Shown: positions 12,201-24,348 of the stretch, piece by piece
How positions within the stretch are numbered: position 1 is the stretch's first letter
How the letters are laid out: every line of letters starts with the position of its first letter
NCBI GenBank assembly: GCA_026874595.1
Contig: CM049314.1
Span: forward strand, 72,740,300-72,804,299
Length of the DNA stretch: 64,000 nucleotides
Direction: 5' to 3'
DNA from: Sipunculus nudus
Taxonomy: Eukaryota; Annelida; Sipuncula; Golfingiida; Sipunculidae
The notes under the pieces: generated by a model
Seen by the model: the letters and a program-made list of their open reading frames with translations, nothing else
The model's database searches: none
Told to the model about the DNA's origin: nothing
Position numbers and translations under genes: made by a program

Positions 12201-13334
12201 CTCAGATTATGAATTAGATAAGAGAAAATAAAAAAAAGGTGGCGGTTGCCTAAAAAATACTTAAAAAAGACATAATACCATAATAAAAAAATATAAGTAA
12301 AGAATATAAATAAACCTGTTTTTGACGTGAAATCGGCTCCTTTTTACCAGGGGTGGATCAGAGGACTGAAAGCGGAGACATCATCAGTACAGATCTCAGT
12401 CGAGGAGAGATGGAATTTTTAACTTTCTCCCCCCACCCACAACCAGGGAGCCTACTGTCGGCTTGATGGGAAGGCTGTGCTCCATAGTCCAGTCAATAGC
12501 AAAAATCAAGGGCGAACGGAGGGGGGGGGGGGGGGCTTATGACCCGCAGTCGGATTGATTACCCATCAAGCACCCGAAGGTGAGGTAGTTACCGGAACTT
12601 GGCGAAACCTGAGGAGAAAATGAGAAGAAGCATATGATACCTCCCGTCATAAAGTGCTTATTCGTAGGCTGATTTAGAGCTCTAAATAAAGGCTGAGATT
12701 TATAAAGGAATATTTATAAAAATGAAGGTAGACACCACAAAAATTGTACCACATTATTCCTGGTCTTGCACTTTTTATCTTTATTATTGTAAAGCAACTT
12801 CATACTAGTATATGGTCCTGACTTCAGAATTTTAAATTCAGTAGTACGTTCTGACTATTTGATGGCATGGTTTTATCTGAAATTCTATACAAAACTTGGT
12901 GATGTATTTGCTAGGAAAATTATTGAGTGACATCAATTGGCGACATTTCACCTTTATAGTGTACTAATTGTTTATCAGAGTGAATAATGATAATAATAAT
13001 ATTAATACAATCGGCAGGAGCTATGATATAAGAAGAGAACTTAATAACGAACAGTCAAAATATTTCATATTCAACAGCAGTAAGACCACTGGTGGATCCA
13101 GACCGGACAGGTGTAAGGGGCTCGGTTGGGAGGCGAGCCTAAGGGTGAGGGGTAAGATAGATACGATCAACCCTAACACAATAGAATCCATGTGAAGGTT
13201 AGATGAATATAATCAAGGTATATAAACGGAAACTTTTGAATTCAGTTTTATATAAACTATTATATTGTTTAAGCACTACAAGTCATCATACACAACGATT
13301 TTTTTATTTCCTTCCCCGTATGTGCAGTATTTAT
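12201..13334. other. Non-coding stretch
   Basis: A run of about 18 G lies near 12519-12536. No gene or strong repeat is recognised. Short open frames at 12968-13195 and upstream look fortuitous. Confidence 0.3.
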
Positions 13335-14262
13335 TGCCTCAGTCCGGAGGGTATACGTTTATCCACGCTCCTGTGTGTTTGCGTGTGTGTTTGTTCACAA
13401 GGTAACTCACGCAATCAAGAACGGAATCTCATGACATTTCCAGGGCATTTGGGCAGGGGAAATAAAAATGGATTAGAATATGGTATCGATCCGGCACAGG
13501 ATCCGGATTCAGGAAAGTCACCAACTCACAAATGTAAAGTCCCTTCTGCACGAATAAACCTAGTAATATGGACCAAATAAGTGAATGCAAACACGGTTGT
13601 GGGTGCATCCCACCAAAGGGGCCCACAATGGAGCATCCCACGATAGGAACCCACACCTGGCGGAGGCATGCATTCCTGGAAATGCAAATTTCTACTTTTC
13701 AAAATGTAAATTTTAATTGCCTTGAAGAACTGCTAATACAATGTAACTGAAAGGGTAAGCGGGTGTATAAATTTTTTCATAATATTATAAGTAATTTTCA
13801 GTAGTAAAATGTAACTGTCGTCTTAAAATTCCAAATGAATATTGCCTATATTTGCATCATACTGAATGGGCTATATAAAAGAAAAAACAGAGCAACATAA
13901 CCTGTAATAATCAATGCAGTGTTTAATAAAAAATAGTAGGAATTACTGATTGATATTTTACTTGACGATTTGCTTATGTTCCGCTTGAGAGTGGGGAAGG
14001 GACTTTCCCAACGTCATTCCTGACCTACTTCTGTGCTGCCCCGATCTGGACCGCGAAGGGATTATTGACAGACGGGTAAACTCATCACGTGTCATGCTGT
14101 TTGCAGAAGTGGCCTTGAACTAGTGTCGTTCGATCTGAACAAAATGCACGTGTCAGACAGAGTGTATTATTGATACCAGGTATGAAGTTATTTTTGTCTG
14201 GTTTAATATACTCGCCAAAAAGACCTTACGGACTTTGGTAGGACTACCGGTAAGTATAATAA
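13335..14262 (-). repeat. R3 interspersed repeat (about 0.9 kb)
   Basis: The reverse complement aligns with 31735-32610 and 43905-44745. Shared landmarks are the hairpin-like CCGGTAGTCCTACCGG at one end (here decayed, GGTAGGACTACCGG at about 14239-14252), a CATACCTGGCATCAATAATAC box, a GACCTACTTC/GAAGTAGGTC segment and the CGCCTCCGTCAGGTGTGGGT box. The copies are diverged by many small changes, so this is an older insertion than the segmental duplication that carries the other two. It encodes nothing recognisable. Confidence 0.65.
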
Positions 14263-14540
14263 ACTAATATATTCATAATCGGTTTTTACATATAATCCGT
14301 CAAATATAAATATATTCGTATCTGAGCTTATGAAGGTCTCTGTATGCTCTACGAACTATAGGATACGTACTACAAATATTATATGTTTTAAATCCACAAC
14401 AATGCTAGTTATCACATAAGATACTTTTTATTGGGAAACTGATTGAAGTCTTTTACCCTAACATGATTTAAACGGGGGTGGGGGGGGGGGGGGGTTCTTG
14501 TTTTAGGCATGATCAAGGCAGTGCATCATTAGGCTTTCGG

Positions 14541-14622
14541 TATGGCGAACAGGCCTGTACTTGCACAGCCGGGAATCTCAAGGTGAGGTATCAGGCGCCA
14601 TCTTGCGGCGCCTTTTGACATT
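14541..14622 (-). repeat. R4 short repeat upstream of the + strand TRIM copy
   Basis: GGCGAACAGGCCTGTACTTG, a GGTATCAGG segment and GGCGCCATCTTGCGGCGCC recur at 26107-26195 and 30667-30752 in the opposite orientation. The copies at 14541 and 26107 both lie upstream of a TRIM start and point the same way relative to it. They may have been carried along in the TRIM duplication. Confidence 0.5.
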
Positions 14623-15727
14623 AGTCACTGTAAATATCCTCGTGAGCTTATGACTTTATATAACTTTATATTTAACTTGAAATATAACCATAAAATACTA
14701 GGGCGCTCGCCCTCTAGTTTAGGTTTGACATTTAAGTTGTGAAAGACCATGACTCATGAGCAGAAAGGGCCTGTTTTTTAATATATTTTATATATTTATT
14801 TATTTTCCAAATTTAGACGGATCAAAGTATCTCCTATCTATACCTGTAGCTTACTAGAAAAGGGACATTTGATTTAGAGGACACCTATCTAATATCTATA
14901 TATATTTATTTTTATAAGAAATATTTCGATGGCATAATGCCACTAAATGCGTTATACATATTATTCTTATTAACCTGTATTTTACGATAGAAGGTTATTT
15001 GATATAAATATAAAATAATATAACAAGTTAACCCATGACGCACGAAGCACCCGTTCATAAATATAGTGTTATATGTATTTTCACAACATTATATTTTCGT
15101 TTTGCTTCGTGCGAGGTGGGTTTGATCTGCTTCGTTTGACGGTTTCTGACTTTCGGTGTAACGTATTTAATATGCTTCGTACGACAGTGGTATGAACTGT
15201 ATGATTGCGTTCTTAAACTGTTTACGTAATGCTTACACAAAGGCAACTATGTTGACTATACCAAGTTAGAATATGGAAGATAACCACGACAACGGTTGCG
15301 AATGTTCGTTCGATGAACTGGGGTTGCTTATCTGTACAGGTTTACTGCACATAAATTGGGCAGAATTAAGACCATTGCTTACAAATTATATTCAAACGGA
15401 AACTTTCATTACGTTCGGGCGAAAGTCAATACAAGAATAACAAAATGTTACACATGGGGCGGATAAGCATTCTGCTCGTTCCTAATCACTATGTTCAATG
15501 TGCAGTGATCAACTGGTGTTAATTACTTAACTACGATGTCGGACCCCGTCGCATGAAGAGGGACCTTTCCTGTGACCCAGTGCACGCAAGTACCCCAGTC
15601 GCTGTAGCGTATGCTTGACGGGAAATGTGGGGTGGGGGGAGAAGGAGGCTTCTTCCCGCGACCCCCCCCCCCCCCCGTCCTATATGAAAAATGGCTATTT
15701 ATTAATCTTCATTTCATTTTCAGCAAA

Positions 15728-17554
15728 ATGGCGTCCATGAAAAGCATTAACCTCCTCATCGACTGTTTGATCTGTGAGCAGGGTCGCGCGGGACGTGACC
15801 CAAGACGGCTGGACTGAAAACACAGTTTTTGTCACCAATGCTTAAAATCAGCGTCAGTTTTACAATGTGCGGACAGAGTACAGTGTCCTGTTTGTTGGGA
15901 AACCACATCACTCTCCGGAAGAGGATTAACCGGACTTCCTGTGGACAATAAAGTGGATACTGCAGTTAAAGTACTGGCTGGTTGTGAAGGGCTGTATCAT
16001 TGTGCGACTTGCCAAATTAAGGGGAAAGCCTCTAGGGCGCATGCGCGTTGCGGTACTTGTGACCGTAAAATGTGTGAAGAATGTGCAAGGAAACATGTGG
16101 AGAAGCAGCCGTCCTCTGACCATCTGATCATAAGGAACCTGTGTAAAGTCCACGTCAGTGATTATACACACGCGTGTTTAACCTGTCAGTCAGGACTGTG
16201 TTTTGATTGCATCGAGTCAGAGCTTCACGAAGGTCACAATATTACTGATCTACCGGATGTTCCTGCAAAAGCCGCTGGTGTGTTATCAAGAGGAAAACAT
16301 ACTATCCAGAAAAAAATACATGAACTGGAAAATCTGATTACGGTGACCACAGACAGAGCACTCGATAAACTGAATAAGAGAAGGAGAGAATCAGAGGAAA
16401 AGCTAGAGCTCTATCGAAAACAGCTGCAGAAGTCCCTGGAAGGAAAATTAAATAAACGTGACGAGCTTTATCAAAAGGCGATGGCGTCAGTGTTAGAAAA
16501 ACAAAATAAGGCTTGTTCAGAGGCATCCAATGTCGTCAATGAAATAGACAACTTGTCACGTGACAGTAAAATTAATATCATTAGTAACCTGTCAATAAAC
16601 ACATCAGAAATATACAAAGCACTTAATGCCCTCACTTCTGCACTCAGTTTACCTTTGACCTACCCGGAGCTGGGGGACGACATCTGTGCGACTACAGAAG
16701 ACACCGACAGAGGGAGGTTTGAATTTATTTGTACTATCGGTGGGATTATTGGGGGAAGTCTAACAGACTTGAAGTCAAAACCGAATAAACAGGTAACAAA
16801 GGAATCACTGGGCGGTGAAGATATTGAGCGTCCTTATTGGATAAAGCAGGGATCAGGCTCAACTGTAGTTGTCGGTGATGCATGTAAGACACAGGCCACA
16901 AGGATTAACATGAATGGGGAGGTCGTTGAAACATACAACGCGACCGAGAAGCAGAGCATTAGGGGCGTAGCCGTCATTAACAGCACTGTCTACATTCTTT
17001 CAGCGAGTGGTAAAACTGTAGCAGCCCATACCGGAGGTCAGGTACACATCATCAACCTTCGGCCACAGGTACAGAGTCCCTGGGGCATGGATACTGATGG
17101 TGAGAGTCTCCTGATTGTAGAAAACAAACAAAAGTTACTCAGGTACTCCTACCAAGGAGAGTTGTTAAACCAGTTAGACTAACCTGGTATAGTTTTTATT
17201 TCATATACTTTACATGCACACACCGGCCAGGTGTACCTCGTCTCAGATGTAACAAACAAAATGGTTCACATGGTTAGACCGGATGGGAGGCGAAACAGGT
17301 CACTCGGTGGGCGTGGTCAGGATGATGGACAGTTTACATATCAATTTGGTACAGCGATGCTGCCTAACGGTAACGTCCTTGTAGCTGACTGCAGCCTTCA
17401 CAGAGTGTCAGAGTTTACGTTTGACGGCGTCTTTATCCGTCACCTACTGACCACAGAAGACGGATTGTCACATCCATACTCTCTTTGTTTTTCACTTCCC
17501 TACCTCTGGGTGGGAGGTAATGGTGGGTTACATTTATTTAAGTATCCAAAATAG
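15728..17554 (+). pseudogene. TRIM-NHL protein (RING, B-boxes, coiled coil, NHL) with two in-frame stops
   Basis: One frame stays open for 608 codons except for TGA at 15815-15817 (codon 30) and TAA at 17180-17182 (codon 485). The ATG follows a splice-acceptor-like TTTCATTTTCAG CAAA, as in the - copy, which suggests a 5'-UTR intron. The order is RING (codons 13-56), B-box 1 (about 92-130), B-box 2 (about 139-170, CKVH...YTHACLTC...H-x2-H), a coiled coil to about 290, then NHL-type beta-propeller repeats to the end (for example QVYLVSD, NGNVLVADCSLHRV). The first stop replaces exactly the zinc-binding Cys30 codon (TGT in the paralogue). The second falls in an NHL repeat, and the frame then continues with good NHL sequence. 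TRIM-NHL proteins are ubiquitin E3 ligases or RNA-binding regulators. As written, this copy cannot make a RING and NHL protein, though an N-terminally truncated product of about 455 residues from an internal start is conceivable. Confidence 0.85.
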
Positions 17555-18009
17555 GTCAATATTTTAGAAATAACTAAATATTCATCTTGAAAATATAACT
17601 TTGGCATAACCCTGGACCCCGGGGAACTTCCATAAATATCAACCCCTCTCTCTACTTAACCCGAGGATGGGTGCAGTGTCTTATGTTAAATGGTTAATAG
17701 TTTACCTGATATTAAGAAAACCTGGAATAATAATGGTGGTTAAAAAAAATCCTTTTAAGGAAAGGAAATACATGCTTTTGTTTTAATGTATATATATTTG
17801 CATATAATTGTAAAGATGAATTCAATATTTATATACATATATATATAGATATATATATAGAATAAATCGCATATTTTTAAAACGTAAATGTCACACACAT
17901 TATAGACATATATCACATGATATGATAAATATATATAGACAATTATAACTGTTTACGGCACTCTTTAGAACGATTTGACTAAAGGGGTTGTAAATTGGAT
18001 ATCTGGTTG

Positions 18010-18064
<55 letters not shown>

Positions 18065-19686
18065 TAGACATGGGGGACATGTCCCTTCCACCTTTTAGAC
18101 CATGGCGTACATACCATGTTTAGTCCCCCTCTTCCCTACATTTTGCTAATTCAATGTGTGTTATTTGTCATATAATACAGAGCCATACTGCAATTAGTTA
18201 AAAAAAACTATAATTTTTTTTTTAATTATATGTATCACAGTGTCGCATATTTCCTCAAATATCAAGGATATTTCTGGTTTAGCGATACGCTTCCCCGTTT
18301 TATTCTCAAAATATTTCATCATTGCTTTCATTTCAATACTTCCTACACCGCAGTAAGGACGACCCTCCAGCGCCCAACCCCGTCAGCCTGTACCCTCACT
18401 CGACAGTCGTTATTCCCTGAAAAACAATTACACCTCTCCCACAACTGGCTTAAATGATATTGTTATTATTATTTTTAATTATTACTAATTATAATAATAA
18501 TTATTATTATTAAGCAATGTACTGAGAATGGAAACTGATATATATATATCATAATATATAATACAGAATATTCCGAGGATTCCAAATATGTCTACGTCAC
18601 AGGAGCTAAAAGGTAAATGGTTATATACATAGAATAATAAAACATAATTTTATGATACTCGAAGTTACATGGATATAGAATGATATGATTGCGCACACAT
18701 TTAGCAATGGCTTGCCTGTTTTTTCCACATGATACTTTACATGTTATAGTTAATGTTGAGCGGGTCAGGTCGCTAAATACATTGGAGATTAAATTGGCTT
18801 ACCATATATGGGTACAGATAAGTAAGGTATCATGAATAGCTTCATAGTAACTCTTTACAAGACCAACACACCAACAGACAATGTAAAGCACATTGCTCTT
18901 CCATGTTGACCTTGGCTGATATTTCCAGAACTTCAAGAGTATATATCTATGAAAGTTATGATATATATGTGGCGCCCCGAGGCGGGGGCAGGTGGGGGCC
19001 CCATCATACATGGAGCTTTCTTTGACCTACGTTGGTTAAAAGTCAAATATCGTATTACATGAGTTGACGTTTATGTTGGTATATACGTATTACTGATGTA
19101 CTGATATTGCATATTATTAATATTCGTATAAACATTATTCGTGTGTTAATATTACACTTTATTCTTGTATTAACGTTGCATGAGTATTCAGATATACATC
19201 TGCATTAAGTTCATTTGATAATCGCATCTCAATACACATACATACGTTATAAAATTGCTAGATAGTTCATCCTTGGTATACATATTCAGTTTCCAATACA
19301 GCGTAAAAGAAACTGGTATATTTTTTGGTGGTCACCATAGATGTATTCAAGTTGAAGAATGAGATGTAAAGCATGGTATGTCACTTTCAACCCTACAAGC
19401 GAACCGGGGATATTTTCGTCGCAGATGCAATAGTGTTGATAATCATATATAAAGTATGTTACGACAGTTCACGCCTTCGTACTGTTAAACCTGCTACTTG
19501 ATCGTAGCTGCGTCTGGTACATGCAGCGACTAGTGTGTCCAGAAATAAAGCCATATGTTTTGAGTTATATCAGAATAAGTGTCAGGTATGAACACGTCTT
19601 CCGTAGTGGTCCTCGCAATATCAATTGGAGGATGATGACATGGTGCGTTTAAAACTTTCTTACCACCCCATATCATTATATATTCA
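17555..19686. other. Non-coding stretch with (TA)n tracts
   Basis: (TA)n tracts lie near 17835-17860 and 18012-18062, and AT-rich runs near 18465-18560. I see no exon continuing the TRIM frame and no other gene. Confidence 0.4.
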
Positions 19687-20048
19687 TATATGCACTGTAA
19701 CCATGTGTCCAACAAAGTCTTGTACTTTGGTCAGTTCCAAGGGTAATCCAGGTCTAAGGGAGACCAGGCCGATGGTTCCCCATATAAAAACACGATTTTA
19801 TTTAGAGGCGGTCGGCACCATTCGGACTCTAGGATATAACAAATTTATAAGAGCCGCTCCTTTCACATATATGCACTGTAACCATGTGTCCAACCAAGTC
19901 TTGTACTTTGGTCAGTTCCAAGGGTAATCCAGGTCTAAGGGAGACCCGGCCGATGGTTCCCCATATAAAAACACGATTTTATTTAGAGGCGGTCGGCACC
20001 ATTCGGACTCTAGGATATAACAAATTTATAAGAGCCGCTCCTTTCACT
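19687..20048. repeat. Recent direct tandem duplication, 2 x 181 bp
   Basis: The unit starting TATATGCACTGTAACCATG at 19687 recurs at 19868 with only a few differences (for example CAACAAAG against CAACCAAG, CCAGGCC against CCCGGCC). The unit has an open frame through it in one direction, but it resembles no protein I know. A recent duplication of non-coding sequence is the simplest reading. Confidence 0.85.
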
Positions 20049-21076
20049 AGAATCTTTACATTACACGAGATCTTTTAAGTATGACTTGTGCATATGTTTC
20101 ATAAAATTCTTCGCTCGGCGACATCGTAGGCTCTCCATTTACTAGAATGGTGGCACTTATTTATAATTTAAGAAATGTCAGCTAACGGCGCGCCAGTGGA
20201 AAGTGGGTATCGGCTACACTACAGGCTAGCCGTAGTATTATTATGTCAGGAATAACCAATGCCTCAAAGACTGGGGATATTTATTTCTAGTATTACCGCA
20301 GATACCATTTGCAAATATGGACATAATATTATATTATTTACACTTGGCATATAACACAGTGTATTACATAACAAGGGGAACTTCGACAAACTTTTATATG
20401 TACACTCCTGTATATATTTGTGGATCTGTGTAACTGTGTTCAAAGTCATATAATAAATAAAGCTAATTCATTTGGTCTCTTGTTAATTGATCGGTATGCA
20501 TGAAAGAGCTTAGGATCCGAGTACACAACCTCTCGCACGTTGCATGGTTCCCTCCTTCCCCAAGGGGCTTTGTTACAGTATCCACTAATAGGAAACTCAT
20601 GATAGCATGAATTATTGCACACTGTACAATATACTTTTATAATCATATCCTGAAATGGGTCCACGACTAGATGCCACAAATATCAACAGAGAAATTTGTT
20701 AAATTTACTCTCAACATTTATCAGAAATATAACAACCTCCATCAGCTTTTACAGATATGGAACCTTTTAGGACCACTCTTGGTGTAAAACTGGTAGCAGA
20801 TTAAAATCTTAACTCAACAAAATGTGCTGATGACGTCAGCATGCCGACATAACAAAAGCTATCCGCATAGATCGAGTATATACAGCTAGAATTACAATTA
20901 TGCAAAACGGTACATTCACGCAAAGAAGAGCCATAATCCAACTAACAATTTTTAAAGAAACTATATATACATTCATACTAAGGGGTGGGGCCATGAACGC
21001 GCCTCAGTAGATTTTTATATTGGACTGGGACGAGGAGTACGCTGGTCGTTAGACTCCCGAATATCAGAGGGCCGAA
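20049..21076. other. Non-coding stretch
   Basis: No gene or named repeat is recognised. The last 80 bases could be the 5' UTR of the candidate exon that follows. Confidence 0.3.
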
Positions 21077-21152
21077 ATGGCGCTAAATGGCAGGGTGTTG
21101 CTATGTTTACCGAAGTTTACATCTGTGGAGGACACATTACGGCGACTCTCAG
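21077..21152 (+). CDS. Candidate first coding exon (25 codons) of an unrecognised gene
   Basis: GCCGAAATGG gives a good start context. The frame reads MALNGRVLLCLPKFTSVEDT, then LRRLS, and ends at CTCAG with GTAATA as donor (phase 1). The GC content is higher than in the flanks. I could not find a downstream exon, and the peptide is not recognised. It may be chance. Confidence 0.25.
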
Positions 21153-24100
21153 GTAATATGGAGATTTTTTTTTTCTTTTTTTGCTGCATAAAATGATCAT
21201 CAAAAACGATTTTTCGGCTAAGACATAAACTAACATGTTTTACACCCTGTCAGACCTACGAAAGTCCGTCCATTTAAAATGACAACAGCCTTGTTGATTT
21301 AGTATATTTTAGTAACATATGTTGGCGACGGTGTGTATATGCTTGTTTTAGTGAACACGGTACACCTGCATATATTAAAAAATTGTGGCAGGGATGCTGT
21401 TCAAAGCAAAAGATGTTGCCATGGTGACAACAGCAAGCGTCGTGTATACACCAGGTTAGTAAATAGTGTCCATTGTAGGAACTCGTTGATCTGAAACCTT
21501 TAAATAAAGATTGCATCATGTTAAGAGCTACGAAAGAAAAAAACAATAACTGTTAGACTGGTTTGATTTAGTAAACCGACATTACATTACCTCTCAAACC
21601 AAGGCCTTGTCTTTATAAAAACAGAAAAGCAACAGTTAACCTAAGCTTTCACCATTTTTTAGAATCTATTTATCAATGTATGGTTTATTTTTTAAATTAC
21701 GGTAGTGTTTGTTTAAATTTGCGGTTAGGTTTCCCTTATTAATAACGGCTTAAAATTTATGTTGAACGCTCTGTTTATTAGATGAAAGGGTCTGCTGTAA
21801 CATAGCTTGACGTAACATAGCCTTTTATGTACCATTTCGGTAAAGGTGGATGGAGCAAATTGGTTAAGGATATGCATTCTGGAGTGTAATTACCGTGTTT
21901 CAAATCACCTCTGACCTCAAAAGCATAATGGTGAAATTTTGACAAAATTTTAAGAGATGTCCCAGCGTCAGATTAAGACTTCCGTTAGCTTTTCTACTCC
22001 CGTGTTTTAGATTGTTTTAGAAAAAAAGTCGTTTTTCAATGAACGCTATGAAAGGAAAATAACTTAATGGATACATTTTGAGCCTAAAACATAATAACAC
22101 TAGTTACTCCATCACTGTGGGATTTAATCCAGAAATCCAATAATGCGATGCGTGCATATGGTCAATATATTCTCTGAACGTAGATGATAAACCAAAATTG
22201 TACGCAACAAAACCATACACGTATTAACTAAAAAAAAAACGCAATGAGCTCATTTCCAGATCCCGCCTTGTCCAAAAACCCCTATCATCATGCAAAAAGG
22301 GGAAATGACAGTAACAGTTAATTCCGAAACATCGCCAATGATTGCCAAATGATTGCTACATTGTAATTACGGTGATCCTTCAAAGTATTTAAAGATCAGT
22401 TAGCACCATCTGCATGGAGGATAAAGCTGATCGATAATATGTGGCATTCAAATTTGATTGATATGTCTTAACAGCCATTGCCTGATCTTTGGTCAACCTA
22501 TTGACAGAGCTAACTGGTGCACTTTAACATAATCCATCTAGGTTTCTTCCCTTGCTTATTACCTTTTCAAGAAATTAAATTTCCTTCTAAATTTGTAATT
22601 GTAGTAATAGAGTCCGCATATATCTGAGATTCAAAGGGAATATTAGACATAAAAAGGGGCTTTAATGGTAAATTCGTAACGTAATTGATGAATCGAGGTC
22701 CTTGTAATTTGTTTTCTTGTCAACGTAAATAGGCATTTCTCATTCCACAGCAGATCGCTCCTTACACACGTCTGGGGGAACGTAATCTGCGCCAAACGCA
22801 ATCAAAGAATTTATGCAGTGGCTAAGTTGCTTAGTTTATTAATAAACATATCTATAATATTGAGGACTCTCGGTTGGGAGACGAGTCATGGACTAAACTG
22901 TTGTCATGGACTTTAATTCGTTCAAGCTCGTGTATCTCTCGTAAACACTTCTTTTTGTACTTTTATTAATGGGAACGTATTGTACCATTGTAAAAAGTAC
23001 ACTTTATATCTGGAGAGTATTTTATTTGGGATATTTATGCATTACCTTTATAAACGTTCATGTATCTTTAACATGCCATGGAATCAACGTTTAGAAACCT
23101 CTTAAGATAATGTTATAATCTGTAACGTTCCATGGATACATTTTTTTTTTTTTTTTGTTTATTAGATCGACTGTTTTTTTATTTCCATCGAAGTAAAATA
23201 CCATAGCTTAGGGTATCTTCAGCTGTAACTGAAAGCAGTATTTGAACATGTTTTAAAAATGTGCGGTTCAAGCATATATTACATTAAGATGAAATATCAA
23301 GACATTCATATAAGAAATAACATAAGGGTGCTCTTGTAATTTTTTTTTCAGTATTAGGTTTGAACTCATGATTTAGAATGAATTTAAAGGAGTTCATGAG
23401 TTTCAAGTTTGTTTGGAAAAATCCCTCCACTTTATCACTTGAGTTATAAGCCCCAATGAAGTTCACACCTGTATTCTGAATTATATCTGGGTTTTTTTTT
23501 GGGGGGGGGGGGGTAGAAAGCTGTAGATTATTTTTTAATGTAAAAGATACTTACCATATATTTTATTACCAGTTTCCTCGGTCATTTTCCAGTCAGACAC
23601 AAAACAGAAGATCAAGCTAGAAACTCGGACATCAGAAAATCAGGCAGGGTAAAATAGTCAGTATATACGCCCACAAATTAGAGGACGAGTTAGAAGCTCA
23701 GTGTATAAGCCCCATTTAATTTATGACAAATACAAAAAGACTATTTATCATTTTTAATATCATGAAAATCTTACTGTTATTTACAATTGTAATTTAAGCA
23801 TGCTAGTTAAATCAATGAAAGATTACACGTTCAAGTTTGTTTGGATTAATTCAACGAAAGTTTAAATTAAACGGTTAATTACGTGTAATTTTACGTTAAA
23901 TTGAAAATAAAATTCTTGTATACAATAAAAGTAACGTTTTACAATGACCAATCTTCCTTCCGATTCCTTTTCGAAGTGTTCTTTTCTTTCTGTGGTCCCT
24001 ATTCCGACTTTGACGACACTGACAGCATCTTTTGTGCTGATATTTCTTTTGGTGTATATAAAAGTATATAATTACATTCATCACAAAAATATATTTACCT

Positions 24101-24162
24101 GTGCGTTCTTGCTTTTTATTATTTACACAATATCAAATCCTTTAAATTGAGATTGCTTCGAT
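21153..24162. other. Non-coding stretch
   Basis: Poly-T runs lie near 21165-21181 and 23141-23157, and a poly-G run near 23499-23513. I see no exon or repeat that I can support. It separates the candidate first exon from the 3' end of the - strand TRIM gene. Confidence 0.35.
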
Positions 24163-24304
24163 TTATTCATCAAATAGTTTGTTGGCGCAAGAAATACAGA
24201 GCTCTGCGTCGGCTAAATTGACGAAAGTACAATGGGGACATGTCAGCTCTGTCACTTCATACTGGCTCCCATTGGTCCACTCCGCAGGATGTTCCTATAA
24301 AAAA

Positions 24305-24348
<44 letters not shown>

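Noticed and set aside
15815-15817. Selenocysteine insertion at the TGA that replaces RING Cys30
   Set aside because: Cys-to-TGA is suggestive, but a second stop (TAA at 17180) breaks the same frame and I see no SECIS-like hairpin. A pseudogene is simpler.
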